From positions 1 to 13,983 of the forward strand of contig CAZTOK010000031.1 in the NCBI GenBank assembly GCA_964615445.1: a stretch of 13,983 bases of DNA, written 5' to 3'. A model generated the notes under the pieces. That model did no database searches. It saw nothing but the letters and a program-made list of their open reading frames with translations, and was not told the DNA's origin. The DNA is from JALRBM01 sp964615445 (GTDB lineage Bacteria; Patescibacteriota; Saccharimonadia; Saccharimonadales; Saccharimonadaceae). This document shows, one piece after another, positions 5,069-13,551 of this stretch (position 1 is its first letter; each line of letters starts with the position of its first letter). A program made the position numbers and the translations under genes.

Positions 5069-7759
5069 ATGCCGTATTTTCTGGATACTTTATTGAACGG
5101 CCCCACCCATTGGGGAGAAGCGCACCACTTTACTACCGGGTGGTTGGCTATCTTTGCAATTGCTGTCCTTTTGGCCGAATTTGGCATTGCGTATCTTATA
5201 ATCTACCTACTGATCAAACTGGCGCATTATTCGCGTACGCTCTTCTCCGCCGCACTGAGACGGTTTGGCGTCAGTAAATATGATCCTGAACAAGCCTACT
5301 TGCAATTAACCTTTCCATCCAATACCACCAAGTCAGCATACGCGACTGAGCAACTCCATATCCTCATGCGTAGCCTGGTTGGCCACTATGGCTTCTGGGA
5401 TCGGCTGGCGGGCTGGAAGCGGCCATATTCATTAGAACTAATAGCGACTCACGACGACGGCATCCGTTATATCATTATGATTCCGAAAGATGAGATGGAA
5501 GTCGTACGTCGGACACTGCTATCGTTTCTGCCCGGCCTAAAAATCAAAGAGGTTGGTGACTATTTAGCAGATCTACCTAGCACTGCGAATGTGACTGAGC
5601 TGAAGCTTACCGCAGACTTCGTATTGCCGCTCAATACAAACAAGGCGCTCGATGAACATGACCCCACTGCGTACCTAACCGGCCACATGCGTAATTTATT
5701 GCCCGATGAGCTAGTAGCTTTCCAGATCGTAGCCATGCCAGTTTTTCGCAATACACACCCTAATGAGTTACGGCACATTCGAGATATGCGACACCGCATA
5801 GCACTCAGTAAGGAAGTAAGCTCCAAACTCACGGCTCATAAAATCGATGCCGCTCATATTTTGTTGCGTGTGGCGCTCGCACCCCTTTGGCTGATCACGC
5901 ACGGCGTAAAAGTTGTCGGGGCGGTCATCGATATTTTTCTCTTTAACAGCACGCCAGGCAGCGACGGGAAAGATAAGCGCCGCAAAGACGACCCGTACGA
6001 AACCGAACTGGGACAGACCATTAAAACCAAGCTCGACCAGCACTTGTTCGAGGTGACTATGCGCATCCTCATCGTTTCGTCTGATGAAGACACTTTGATA
6101 AGCCGCCGTAACGCCATTATTTCGTCGTTTCGTACCTTTACTGGCATGAGTCAATCCATTGGTATGCGCAAGTTCGTCCCGCGCATCTCTTCTGCGGATG
6201 CGTGGTTCAAGCGCTTCCAGGAGCGTAAGCTAGTGCGGCATATCTTTACGCAGCAAACTATCTTGTCCAGCTCGGAGCTGGCAGATCTTTATCACTTCCC
6301 AAATACCGACCTTACCAAGACTGAGGGACTGGTAAAAAGCCGCAGCCGCGAGTTGGCCGCGCCACTATCAATTAAACGCAGTGACGCAAAACTGGACGTT
6401 ATTGTTGGTGCAAACCTTTTTGGCGGCGAAGTGCAGGAAATTGGCATGACTTTGGAACAACGCCAGAAGCACACGTACATTATTGGCAAGACTGGCACCG
6501 GTAAAACAACACTACTCAAAAGCTCCATTTATCAGGACATGCTTAACGGCAAAGGAGTGGCTGTGCTCGACCCGCATGGCGACATGTTCCGTGAGCTGCT
6601 AAGCATTGTGCCAGAAGCCCGCCGCAAAGATGTGGCTGTATTTGATCCGTCTGACCGCGAGTATCCGGTTGGCCTGAATATCCTTGATCCCGGGATTGAG
6701 TTTGCAAGCGAAGATGACAAGCACGATTGGATTACTAGCGCCGTCTTGTCCGTGTTCAAAAAGCTGTCCGACGACAGCCAATGGGGCCCGCGCATGGAGC
6801 ACATTCTGCGCAATACCACGCTCACAGCACTGCAAACACCGAAGCCGAGTCTTTATACCTTGCAGCGGTTACTGACCGACAAGAAATACCAGAAGGAAGT
6901 CGCTAAAAGCTTGAAAGACCCAGTACTCAAGCAGTTCTGGGAGAAAGAGTTCAAGATGATGGGCTCTATGCAAATGTCAGCCGCAACTGCGCCCCTAACG
7001 CACCGACTTGGCCACTTCATCACGTCTAAAATGTCGCGGCACATTCTACTGCAAGAAGAAACCACAGTACGGATCGCTGACATTATGAACGAGGGTAAAA
7101 TATTGCTCGTCAACCTCAGTAAAGGTGATATCGGCGAAGACCAGAGTGAATTCTTCGGCACCATCTTGACTGCCCTAATCTGGATGGCCGCCTACCAGCG
7201 AACTAAAATACCAGAGAAGAAGCGTCGAGATTTCTTTGTATACGTGGATGAGTTCCAAAACTTCGCTACGCCACAATTCGGCGCAATAACGAGCGAAGGC
7301 CGCAAGTTCCATGTTTCACTGATCGTATCGCATCAGAACATCGCACAAATGGAAGACAAAGACCTTGTCAAAGTGATTGCAGGAAATTCAGCGACGATTA
7401 TTTGCCTTAAGGCTAACCCCGAAGACGAGGACTTCATTCTGCCATACATGAAACCAGAGGTTGAAAAAGGTGACATCGTAAACCTTGCGCCGTACCACTT
7501 CTACATGAAGGTTACCGGCGAGGAGAGCGAGGATGCGTTTTCGGGTCAGACCGCGCCATTGGGCATTGACATGCTCGACAATATTGCCGAACTGGTAATT
7601 AAAGAGAGCCGGAAGCACTACGCCAAAACCAGAGCGTCAGTCGAGAAGCAGATGGAAAAATTGTTTGTAACAGTCGATAAAAAACATGAGAAGCCCGTCA
7701 CCCAAAAGACAGTCAAGACATCAGAACAGCAGGCAAAAATAAACATGCATGATCTTTAG
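5069..7759 (+). CDS. Membrane-anchored TraG/VirD4/VirB4-like P-loop ATPase
   Basis: The 896-residue protein has a hydrophobic N-terminal segment (about 25-51) that should anchor it in the membrane. A middle part includes a second amphipathic or hydrophobic stretch (265-292) and a conserved soluble region. The ATPase domain follows: Walker A GKTGTGKT (473-480), VAVLDPHGDM (497-506), Walker B FFVYVDEF (722-729) and the downstream Q in VSHQNIAQ (753-760). This set fits the conjugative coupling-protein/VirB4/DUF87 superfamily, which moves DNA or protein through membranes using ATP. No relaxase, VirB6, VirB8-10 or pilin gene lies nearby, so a full type IV secretion system is not shown; related stand-alone ATPases are common in Patescibacteria, possibly serving type IV pili or DNA uptake. 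The C-terminus is basic and probably flexible. Confidence 0.9.
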   Translation: MPYFLDTLLNGPTHWGEAHHFTTGWLAIFAIAVLLAEFGIAYLIIYLLIKLAHYSRTLFSAALRRFGVSKYDPEQAYLQLTFPSNTTKSAYATEQLHILMRSLVGHYGFWDRLAGWKRPYSLELIATHDDGIRYIIMIPKDEMEVVRRTLLSFLPGLKIKEVGDYLADLPSTANVTELKLTADFVLPLNTNKALDEHDPTAYLTGHMRNLLPDELVAFQIVAMPVFRNTHPNELRHIRDMRHRIALSKEVSSKLTAHKIDAAHILLRVALAPLWLITHGVKVVGAVIDIFLFNSTPGSDGKDKRRKDDPYETELGQTIKTKLDQHLFEVTMRILIVSSDEDTLISRRNAIISSFRTFTGMSQSIGMRKFVPRISSADAWFKRFQERKLVRHIFTQQTILSSSELADLYHFPNTDLTKTEGLVKSRSRELAAPLSIKRSDAKLDVIVGANLFGGEVQEIGMTLEQRQKHTYIIGKTGTGKTTLLKSSIYQDMLNGKGVAVLDPHGDMFRELLSIVPEARRKDVAVFDPSDREYPVGLNILDPGIEFASEDDKHDWITSAVLSVFKKLSDDSQWGPRMEHILRNTTLTALQTPKPSLYTLQRLLTDKKYQKEVAKSLKDPVLKQFWEKEFKMMGSMQMSAATAPLTHRLGHFITSKMSRHILLQEETTVRIADIMNEGKILLVNLSKGDIGEDQSEFFGTILTALIWMAAYQRTKIPEKKRRDFFVYVDEFQNFATPQFGAITSEGRKFHVSLIVSHQNIAQMEDKDLVKVIAGNSATIICLKANPEDEDFILPYMKPEVEKGDIVNLAPYHFYMKVTGEESEDAFSGQTAPLGIDMLDNIAELVIKESRKHYAKTRASVEKQMEKLFVTVDKKHEKPVTQKTVKTSEQQAKINMHDL

Positions 7760-7861
7760 GCCTGGCTGGTCTTGCTCGTATATTTGAACAATAAGAGCCT
7801 CAGTTCTCGCACTCAGTAACCCCTACTGTGCCTATAAACCGACGGGCTCGTGGCCAATTTT

Positions 7862-7890
7862 GTTACATCTTATGCTTTTTATACTATACT
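7862..7890 (+). promoter_or_regulatory. Candidate promoter for the nuclease-STAND gene
   Basis: GTTACA (7862-7867, 4/6) is separated by 17 nt from TATACT (7885-7890, 5/6). A second overlapping TATACT lies at 7880-7885. Transcription would begin near 7897, about 40 nt ahead of the preferred ATG at 7938. The rest of the 7760-7937 gap holds no gene. It contains a short hairpin (CAGTA 7814-7818 with TACTG 7824-7828) without a T-tract, so no terminator for the upstream gene is evident. Confidence 0.4.
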
Positions 7891-7937
7891 ATGTTTTGTA
7901 CAGAGGGGCCTACTTGGACATTACGGGTATAAGTTTT

Positions 7938-10745
7938 ATGAAGATAATTGTTGGTACTACCGAAGAACAAAACACGACAGATAGTGGCGATATCTTAGAA
8001 ATGCTCACGGCGGATTTACTTCGTAGTCGTGGATACGTGGTTTCAGAGAAAGTACGTATTACGGGTGCAGAACTAGACCTACTCTGCCGTGACGATAACA
8101 ACCCCGCGAAACAGGTGTACGTCGAGTGCAAGGCATACAACGAAAGCAAGAAAATAGACAGCAGCATAGTTAAACAGCTCTTTGGTACTCGAGAGGCAAA
8201 GGGATTAGATGAGGCATGGCTCGTATCGACTTCCGAGTTTAATCGAGATGCTACCGGCTTGGTGGATGAGACAGAGCATGGTTTGAACGCAAAACGGTAC
8301 ACTTTTATAACTCCCGAGAGATTTGTAAAATCATTGGTTAGTTCGAATATCATTGCTTCATCAGATGTCTCACTCAATGACCTAAAAACCGTCGTTAGTG
8401 AGAGCAGAAAGCTCAGTAAGCCAATGCTACTTTTTACAGAATACGGATATTTCTGGATATTTGAGTATATGCCTCATGGGGATGCAGAAGGTTACATATT
8501 CTATGATGCTAGAGACTCAGAGCCAATAACAGATGCGCCCCTACTCGACAAGCTTTTCACAATAACTCAACTAAACCAAGAGTTAAATTTTTCTTCGCTA
8601 CTTCATCTATTGGATGGACAAAATGCAACCCGAATATCCGCCGAAAAACTAGCACTCAATAATGATTATCTGAGGGAGGTTAACTCCCTTAAATACAATA
8701 TCCAGCATTCAGGAGTCGAGGAACTTCATGTAAATGACATCTTCGTTTACCCAGATCTAGACGAAAACACCGATGCAAAATCCGATAGGATTGATGGCAA
8801 AGCCATTCTCAAGAAGGAAACTATCAACGTCGTTATTTATGGTGACGATTTGAGTGGCAAGACAACCCTATTACATCAATACCAACGCGAACTAGTTGGA
8901 AGCAACGTTGTGCCCATCTTTTTAAATGCTTCAGATCTCAGAGTAAAGACCATGGAGAATCTCACCAAAGTCCTAGTGGCTAAATTCAGAGAGCAATATA
9001 CTGATACGCCCGAATATGAGAGCTACATCAAATCCGTAATTGAATATAATCCGGAAATAATAATACTTCTGATCGATGACCTGCCAAACATAGGAATAAA
9101 GCGAGAGGCGTCTAGGTACAGTTTCGTAAAGAGTATGGTAGAGCGATTTACCAACACTATCTTTACAGTCCATAGGTCAAGTGAACTAGAATTTCTGGCA
9201 AAAAGTGAGTGGAAACAGATCTTCCTAAAGCATACACATTATACGATTATGCAGTTCGGCCACCTTAAGAGAGATGATCTTATAGAAAAATGGCTAACAG
9301 CCCATGACGATAACATGGGAGATGCTGAACTACTGAACTCAAAAAAGGACTTGTCACAAAAGGTAAACATTGCAACAGGAAAAGGTTTTGTGCCTGCCTA
9401 TCCTTTCTATCTATCGGCAATGCTGCAGATTCTCGAAACTGGCTCAAATAATATGAAGGACTCTGCATACGGTGAACTTTACACGTACCTTATTACAAGT
9501 GCTCTGGGCGAGGCCGGTGCAAAGCACGACGACTTGGACTTTTACAAAACATATCTATCTCATCTAGCACACTATTTTTACGAAGGTGACTTGTCGGCAT
9601 GTGACCAAATCGAAATGGAGAGATTCTTCCAAAAATACATCGATGAGATGTCTATAAATAAGAATTTTCAACAAGTTAATAAACTTCTTGTACGGGCCAG
9701 AATTCTCGTAAATAGGAACGATGGCTATGGGTTTCAGTTTAGCTATATTAGGTATTACTTCATCGCAAAGTACCTTTCTGACACGTGGTCTCAAAAGGAG
9801 ACAAAAACTACAATCGCACAGCTCGTGACAAGCCTTAATAAGGACAAGCATGCTAATATTATTATCTTTCTAATACATCATTCTAAGAACCCTGAGCTCA
9901 TAGAATCTATAATTGCAGAATCAAAAAAACTATTTTCCGAAATAGCTGAGAGTACGTTATCAATCGACGAGGTGGCAAAATATAATGAACTTATAACAGA
10001 GCAGATCAGTCCTGAATTTAAAGATACAGACCCTGGTGAAAACAGGCGTAACGAGCTCACGCTTAGGGACAGAATCGAGAATAGCCACGAAAACTATGAG
10101 GATGCCCATGAAGTGGTGAATCTTTTCGGAAAGATACAGTATGCCTTTAGACTCATGGACGTACTTGGTCAGATTGCGAATAGCTACTACGGTTCTCTTG
10201 ATGGTAAATCGAAGGCGGATATTATCAATGAGATTTATAGTCTAGGCTTAAGAAGCATGAACGCCTTACTTCATGATTATGGTGAGTACATTGACGGTTT
10301 AAGGTCAGAGATTCGCGCCGCGATAATTAATAAAAATGGCAAGACTGAGAATATAGACAAGCTAACAAATAATATCGTATACAGCTTTACGCAAATTATC
10401 GTCTTTGCGTTTATAAAAAAGACCAGCGATTCAGTATTATCAAAAAATCTATTTCCGGTGTTATCGAAGCTAGGATACGATCCTAATCACACATCAAAGC
10501 GCCTAGTAACTACCGCAATTAAGCTCAATTTCCCAGATGAGCTAAACTTTGCCAAAGAGGAAATTTTGAAGCTTTTTTCCGATTTAGAAAAGAATTTCCT
10601 TACGAGGGACGTGCTGAGATTCCTAGTTTTGAATCATCTTTATAATCACCATGTCAATAGCTCGCTAAAACAAAGCATTTGTACCAATTTAGACATCAGA
10701 ATGGCAAGCCCCGCAAATCGACTACTCACACCGAACGCATCTTAA
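7938..10745 (+). CDS. Mrr-like nuclease fused to a STAND/NACHT-like NTPase, probable antiviral protein
   Basis: The protein has 935 residues from ATG 7938; the frame is open back to TTG 7860, but those extra residues overlap the promoter and do not belong to the nuclease fold. Residues 15-130 form a PD-(D/E)XK Mrr-type domain: E21 in GDILEMLTADLL, D47 in GAELDLLC, E63 and K65 in VYVECKAY. Residues 295-460 form a P-loop NTPase with Walker A GDDLSGKTT (302-310) and Walker B IIILLIDD (374-381). The rest is helical and includes GFQFSYIRYYFIAKYL (598-613), a motif like the one I know from bacterial NACHT/STAND proteins. STAND nucleases such as Avs and bNACHT proteins sense phage proteins, assemble and then cut DNA; that role here is inference from domain order. 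Base composition is visibly AT-richer than the upstream gene, hinting at transfer. It stands alone under its own promoter. Confidence 0.85.
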   Translation: MKIIVGTTEEQNTTDSGDILEMLTADLLRSRGYVVSEKVRITGAELDLLCRDDNNPAKQVYVECKAYNESKKIDSSIVKQLFGTREAKGLDEAWLVSTSEFNRDATGLVDETEHGLNAKRYTFITPERFVKSLVSSNIIASSDVSLNDLKTVVSESRKLSKPMLLFTEYGYFWIFEYMPHGDAEGYIFYDARDSEPITDAPLLDKLFTITQLNQELNFSSLLHLLDGQNATRISAEKLALNNDYLREVNSLKYNIQHSGVEELHVNDIFVYPDLDENTDAKSDRIDGKAILKKETINVVIYGDDLSGKTTLLHQYQRELVGSNVVPIFLNASDLRVKTMENLTKVLVAKFREQYTDTPEYESYIKSVIEYNPEIIILLIDDLPNIGIKREASRYSFVKSMVERFTNTIFTVHRSSELEFLAKSEWKQIFLKHTHYTIMQFGHLKRDDLIEKWLTAHDDNMGDAELLNSKKDLSQKVNIATGKGFVPAYPFYLSAMLQILETGSNNMKDSAYGELYTYLITSALGEAGAKHDDLDFYKTYLSHLAHYFYEGDLSACDQIEMERFFQKYIDEMSINKNFQQVNKLLVRARILVNRNDGYGFQFSYIRYYFIAKYLSDTWSQKETKTTIAQLVTSLNKDKHANIIIFLIHHSKNPELIESIIAESKKLFSEIAESTLSIDEVAKYNELITEQISPEFKDTDPGENRRNELTLRDRIENSHENYEDAHEVVNLFGKIQYAFRLMDVLGQIANSYYGSLDGKSKADIINEIYSLGLRSMNALLHDYGEYIDGLRSEIRAAIINKNGKTENIDKLTNNIVYSFTQIIVFAFIKKTSDSVLSKNLFPVLSKLGYDPNHTSKRLVTTAIKLNFPDELNFAKEEILKLFSDLEKNFLTRDVLRFLVLNHLYNHHVNSSLKQSICTNLDIRMASPANRLLTPNAS

Positions 10746-10772
10746 CTTAATCGATTAATTAAGCAAGCATAG

Positions 10773-10910
10773 GGCAAAACGCCTAAAGAGGACGGGGCAG
10801 CCTCAATTGAAGATGTACGCTTTGAGAATGAAGAGAAACAGCTAGACTTGCTTAGGGGCCTGGTATCTGAAACTAAGTGCTTCCTCTATTCTATTGGTCA
10901 TAACTACTAG
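10773..10910 (+). pseudogene. Possible gene remnant without a start codon
   Basis: Between the STAND gene and the convergent kinase gene a plus-strand frame stays open from just after TAG (10770-10772) to TAG (10908-10910). It contains no ATG, GTG or TTG suited to start a domain. Its first 33 or so codons read like genuine protein (SIEDVRFENEEKQLDLLRGL and neighbours). The later codons overlap the kinase gene in antisense and are probably meaningless. It may be the 3' end of a lost gene left by an insertion or deletion. I cannot name a family, and chance openness over 45 codons is quite possible. Confidence 0.2.
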
Positions 10911-11486
10911 GCCATATTTCTCTAAGAATAGCTTTCCGTAGTCTGGGCCGAGATTTCTCTGTAGGCTCCATATGGCATCAGCCAGATCAAGCTCAGGACT
11001 CCCAAAAGATAGTTGTCCGAAGTCTATGTAGCCAATAGTGCCATCATCTGAAACGATAATGTTCGGTAACGCCATATCACCATGCAGGAGCACATCCGTG
11101 GTGCTCGCTTCACGAAATACTTTTTTAGTGTCCACGCTGTGCAGTTGCTTGATAGCTTCGGCAAATGTATCTACGATCTTAAGATTTGACCATTCCCCAA
11201 TCAACTCAACAAGATTCTTGCCGGGCAACTCACTAATGAGAAGAAAGTCATTTTCTTTGCCATGGTAAAAATTAATCACCTTAGGGGAATGTAAGATATT
11301 TTCAAGCTTTTTCAGATTATCATGCTCGGTCTGGAGTGATTTCGAAATTTTTAGATAGTAATTGTTTGATGGCGTCTCTATTTTATACACTTCATCCTGG
11401 TGAGAATGAATGTGCTTCGTCGCCTTGAACGGCACGGCAAGTATTTCGTTGAGCCATTTTTTAGCATGAAGATCAAGGTGATTCAT
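10842..11486 (-). CDS. Aminoglycoside-phosphotransferase-like small-molecule kinase
   Basis: The 214-residue protein has the APH/choline-kinase fold signature. It shows a lysine in YYLKIS (43-48) for ATP phosphates, the catalytic loop LHGDMALPNII (134-144; D137 as base, N142 for Mg2+) and the metal-binding IDFGQ (154-158), followed by the family-typical SPELDLADAIWSL (163-175). The enzyme should phosphorylate a hydroxyl on a small molecule using ATP. The substrate cannot be read from the sequence: it could be an aminoglycoside or macrolide, choline, a sugar, or a homoserine-like compound. At 214 residues it is shorter than classical APH(3') enzymes (about 260), with both N- and C-terminal ends trimmed. 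It is the last gene of the right-hand minus-strand operon, 8 nt after the PhzF-like gene; resistance should not be assumed. Confidence 0.85.
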   Translation of the reverse strand: MNHLDLHAKKWLNEILAVPFKATKHIHSHQDEVYKIETPSNNYYLKISKSLQTEHDNLKKLENILHSPKVINFYHGKENDFLLISELPGKNLVELIGEWSNLKIVDTFAEAIKQLHSVDTKKVFREASTTDVLLHGDMALPNIIVSDDGTIGYIDFGQLSFGSPELDLADAIWSLQRNLGPDYGKLFLEKYGLVVMTNRIEEALSFRYQAPKQV

Positions 11487-11494
11487 AGGTATCG

Positions 11495-12673
11495 TCAGTC
11501 CGTTATCTTTAGTATGCCGAGGATGGCATATGGTTTGTGCTCTGGGTCTTTGAATACAAACCCATCGCTTTCTTCGACATCCTCTCCGTATAAATGCTCA
11601 ACCTTCGTGAGCTTGTTTGCGTCGTAGACTATCACGATATCGATACGAATGGCATAGCCGCGGTCGCCCAAACTTCCATGGTAAAAGTCGTCTAACAATT
11701 CAAGGGTGAAAATGTCAGTACCCACATGAACCTTCACAGGTGTCCCAAAGAAATCGATATGCTTGCCTTTGTCGGTTCCTACACCGTAGCCTTGGCCTGT
11801 GCGTGATGGATCATATTTATCTGTGCCGGTTTTTATGATGATACTCACCAGCTCGTCCAGTGTTTTGCCAGAGTGATCCTGGCTCCCGATACAGCGCAGC
11901 ACGGTATCCTGGCCCATGAAGTGCTGTTCTAGTAGTTTGTCTAGTTTCGGGCCGACAGTAAGATAGTCGGGCTTAACGTTAGCTTTGTACTCGGGAAGGG
12001 CGATTTCGAGTATCTTTGCATGCTCCGTTACACGACCGCCGATATCCGCATAGCCATCTGGCGCAGGCTTGGCAAGAATAACAGAGCCTTCACCATGCTT
12101 TATTTCAATCTCTCGACCTAGCTTTGCCGCCAGCACCATAGAGCCAGAGCCGTTGCCTTGCGCCTCGGGGATATCCCAGTCAGTGGCAAAAGTGCGGGCG
12201 CGAATAAGCCCTTTTGCCTCGTCTATCCAAGCCCAAGCCATGGTATGTTGCCAATCTTTTGTTTCTTCAAGCTTGATTCGCTCAACGGCGTCGGCATCAT
12301 CCAGTTGCTTGTAGTTCCATGGTGGCATAATGGCCAATGAACCACGTGCCCAGGTAACATCACCCACTCGCCAGGCGGCAATATCTCCATCGCGGCTATG
12401 TATGCGTTCAGTCGGCTTGCCGCGCAGTTTAGCGAGCAGCCAAGCGGTACCTACTACGCCGACGCCAGCAAAGCCGATCTCACCTTGCGAATGGACGACG
12501 CTAATATCGGCTGCGGTCAGATCGTTTACAAATATTGTTTCACCAGTGTTAAACTCACGAGCTATCTCCTGTCGTTTGACGTCAGTAATGCGTCTACCCT
12601 CATCAATCACGATACTGGCGGCGTCACCGTAATTCCCATTCTCGTCGATGAAGACACGAAGTAGGTGGGTCAT
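11495..12673 (-). CDS. PhzF-like protein with an extra C-terminal domain
   Basis: Residues 1-228 follow the two-lobed PhzF/diaminopimelate-epimerase-like fold: RVFIDENGNYGD (6-17), IAREFNTGETIFVND (37-51, with E45 at the position of the PhzF catalytic glutamate), EIGFAGVGVVGTA (65-77) and the second-lobe motif IPEAQGNGSGSMVLAA (168-183). PhzF enzymes isomerise small metabolites. Here the usual GH of the first-lobe motif is GV (V71) and the usual EDPxTGS is EAQGNGS, so two normally conserved active-site residues appear replaced and ordinary catalysis is doubtful. Residues 229-392 form a further domain I do not recognise, with KTGTDKYDPSRTGQGYGVG, then GKHIDFFG, LGDRGYAIRIDIVIVYD and ESDGFVF. 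The gene lies 3 nt after the cutA-like gene and 8 nt before the kinase gene. Confidence 0.78.
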   Translation of the reverse strand: MTHLLRVFIDENGNYGDAASIVIDEGRRITDVKRQEIAREFNTGETIFVNDLTAADISVVHSQGEIGFAGVGVVGTAWLLAKLRGKPTERIHSRDGDIAAWRVGDVTWARGSLAIMPPWNYKQLDDADAVERIKLEETKDWQHTMAWAWIDEAKGLIRARTFATDWDIPEAQGNGSGSMVLAAKLGREIEIKHGEGSVILAKPAPDGYADIGGRVTEHAKILEIALPEYKANVKPDYLTVGPKLDKLLEQHFMGQDTVLRCIGSQDHSGKTLDELVSIIIKTGTDKYDPSRTGQGYGVGTDKGKHIDFFGTPVKVHVGTDIFTLELLDDFYHGSLGDRGYAIRIDIVIVYDANKLTKVEHLYGEDVEESDGFVFKDPEHKPYAILGILKITD

Positions 12674-12676
12674 GGC

Positions 12677-12994
12677 TTAGCCAAGCGTCCGATCTATCCA
12701 GCCACGCAATTCTTGATTGAGGTCATTTGGCGCAACAAAGGTTATCATCGGGAATTCTTCGACGCTCGTTTTACGGACATCTTCCATCACTGCGTCCTTA
12801 TGTCTGTCTGTGGTATATGAGGTAATGGTGACGTATTCCTGCATGTCTTCGATTTCGCCTTTCCACCAAAAGCGAGCGGGAGCGATTATAAACTGGCCGC
12901 CAGTGACGAGCTTCTTTTCAAGCAGAGAGTTTAGAATCGTGTCAGCTTGCGCTTGGTTTTCGGCGCTGATTTTTACTTCGTAGTAAGTGGTCAT
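12677..12994 (-). CDS. cutA: CutA1-like protein
   Basis: The 105-residue protein matches the length and pattern of CutA1. It has a first strand, then ADTILNSLLEKKLVTGGQF (17-35, the family's 'LLEkrLaa' helix), FWWKGEIEDMQEYVTITSY (42-60, the W-x-G-x-I-x4-E signature), a helix and EEFPMITFV (79-87, corresponding to 'yevPeI'). CutA1 forms very stable trimers related in fold to PII signalling proteins. It was named for divalent-cation tolerance, but its molecular job is unclear. The cysteine often seen after 'LLEkrLaa' is absent, so metal binding may differ. Its start overlaps the upstream hydrolase gene by 4 nt (ATGA) and its stop lies 3 nt before the PhzF-like gene, indicating coupled translation. 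Confidence 0.85.
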   Translation of the reverse strand: MTTYYEVKISAENQAQADTILNSLLEKKLVTGGQFIIAPARFWWKGEIEDMQEYVTITSYTTDRHKDAVMEDVRKTSVEEFPMITFVAPNDLNQELRGWIDRTLG

Positions 12995-13551
12995 GCTTTG
13001 GACTCCAATTCAATTTCGATTGTTTCAGCTAAGCACGAATTGTTGGTCAGTTTTTGGTAGCGCAGTAGCTGGACACCTTGTGCATGCCGCCCTTCATAGA
13101 GGGCTTCGCAGCATTCTTCAAGCACGTAAGGTCGAAAACCTAAATCGAAGGCACTCATGGCGGTGGCGAAGACGCAATCATTGGTTTCGGTGCCTACGAG
13201 ATGCACTTCTCCGATGCCTAAATCGCGCAGGTACTTCGCTACGTCTTGGTCGCCCATGAACACCGACCGTGAGGTTTTTGTGACTTGCAGCGGATGGTGC
13301 AGAGCCAATACCTTATGCACTGCGTCCACTGTGTGCGTACTTTCATCCTTCGGATGGTCTACATGCATCATCTCGCCCCATAACGAGCCGTTGCCCGAAT
13401 GCCAAACCGCTTCCACATAACCATCGTATAAAACCTGCTCGATCAACGACACTATCCTCGGCACGATTTGGTCGTTGTGCGGTTTGAGCATGGCTGGCTG
13501 TAAATCAACTACGATTAGGGCTTTCTTGCGATTGGTGTGTGGAATTTTCAT
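12991..13551 (-). CDS. Isochorismatase-like cysteine hydrolase
   Basis: The 186-residue cytosolic protein has the Asp-Lys-Cys triad of the isochorismatase/nicotinamidase superfamily: D16 in ALIVVDLQPAM, K92 in VTKTSRSVF and C126 in VGTETNDCVFATAMSAFDLG (119-138, including the cis-peptide loop). Such enzymes hydrolyse amides (nicotinamide, carbamoyl compounds, ureidoacrylate) or vinyl ethers. The DxHxxxxH-type metal site expected for a nicotinamidase is not obvious, so I do not assign that activity; an amidase of unknown substrate is the safe call. Its ATG overlaps the stop of the upstream SGNH hydrolase by one base (TAATG) and its stop overlaps the cutA-like start (ATGA), so it is firmly in the operon. 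Confidence 0.87.
   Translation of the reverse strand: MKIPHTNRKKALIVVDLQPAMLKPHNDQIVPRIVSLIEQVLYDGYVEAVWHSGNGSLWGEMMHVDHPKDESTHTVDAVHKVLALHHPLQVTKTSRSVFMGDQDVAKYLRDLGIGEVHLVGTETNDCVFATAMSAFDLGFRPYVLEECCEALYEGRHAQGVQLLRYQKLTNNSCLAETIEIELESKA

Noticed and set aside
7814..7828. Hairpin CAGTA/TACTG as terminator of the TraG/VirD4-like gene
   Set aside because: The stem is short and no T-tract follows on either strand.
10747..10758. Perfect palindrome TTAATCGATTAA after the STAND gene
   Set aside because: It is AT-rich and short, without a GC stem or T-tract; it could be weakly structured, but nothing supports a function.
10842..11486. Calling the APH-like kinase an antibiotic resistance gene
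   Set aside because: The fold is shared by many small-molecule kinases and no substrate-specific signature is visible.
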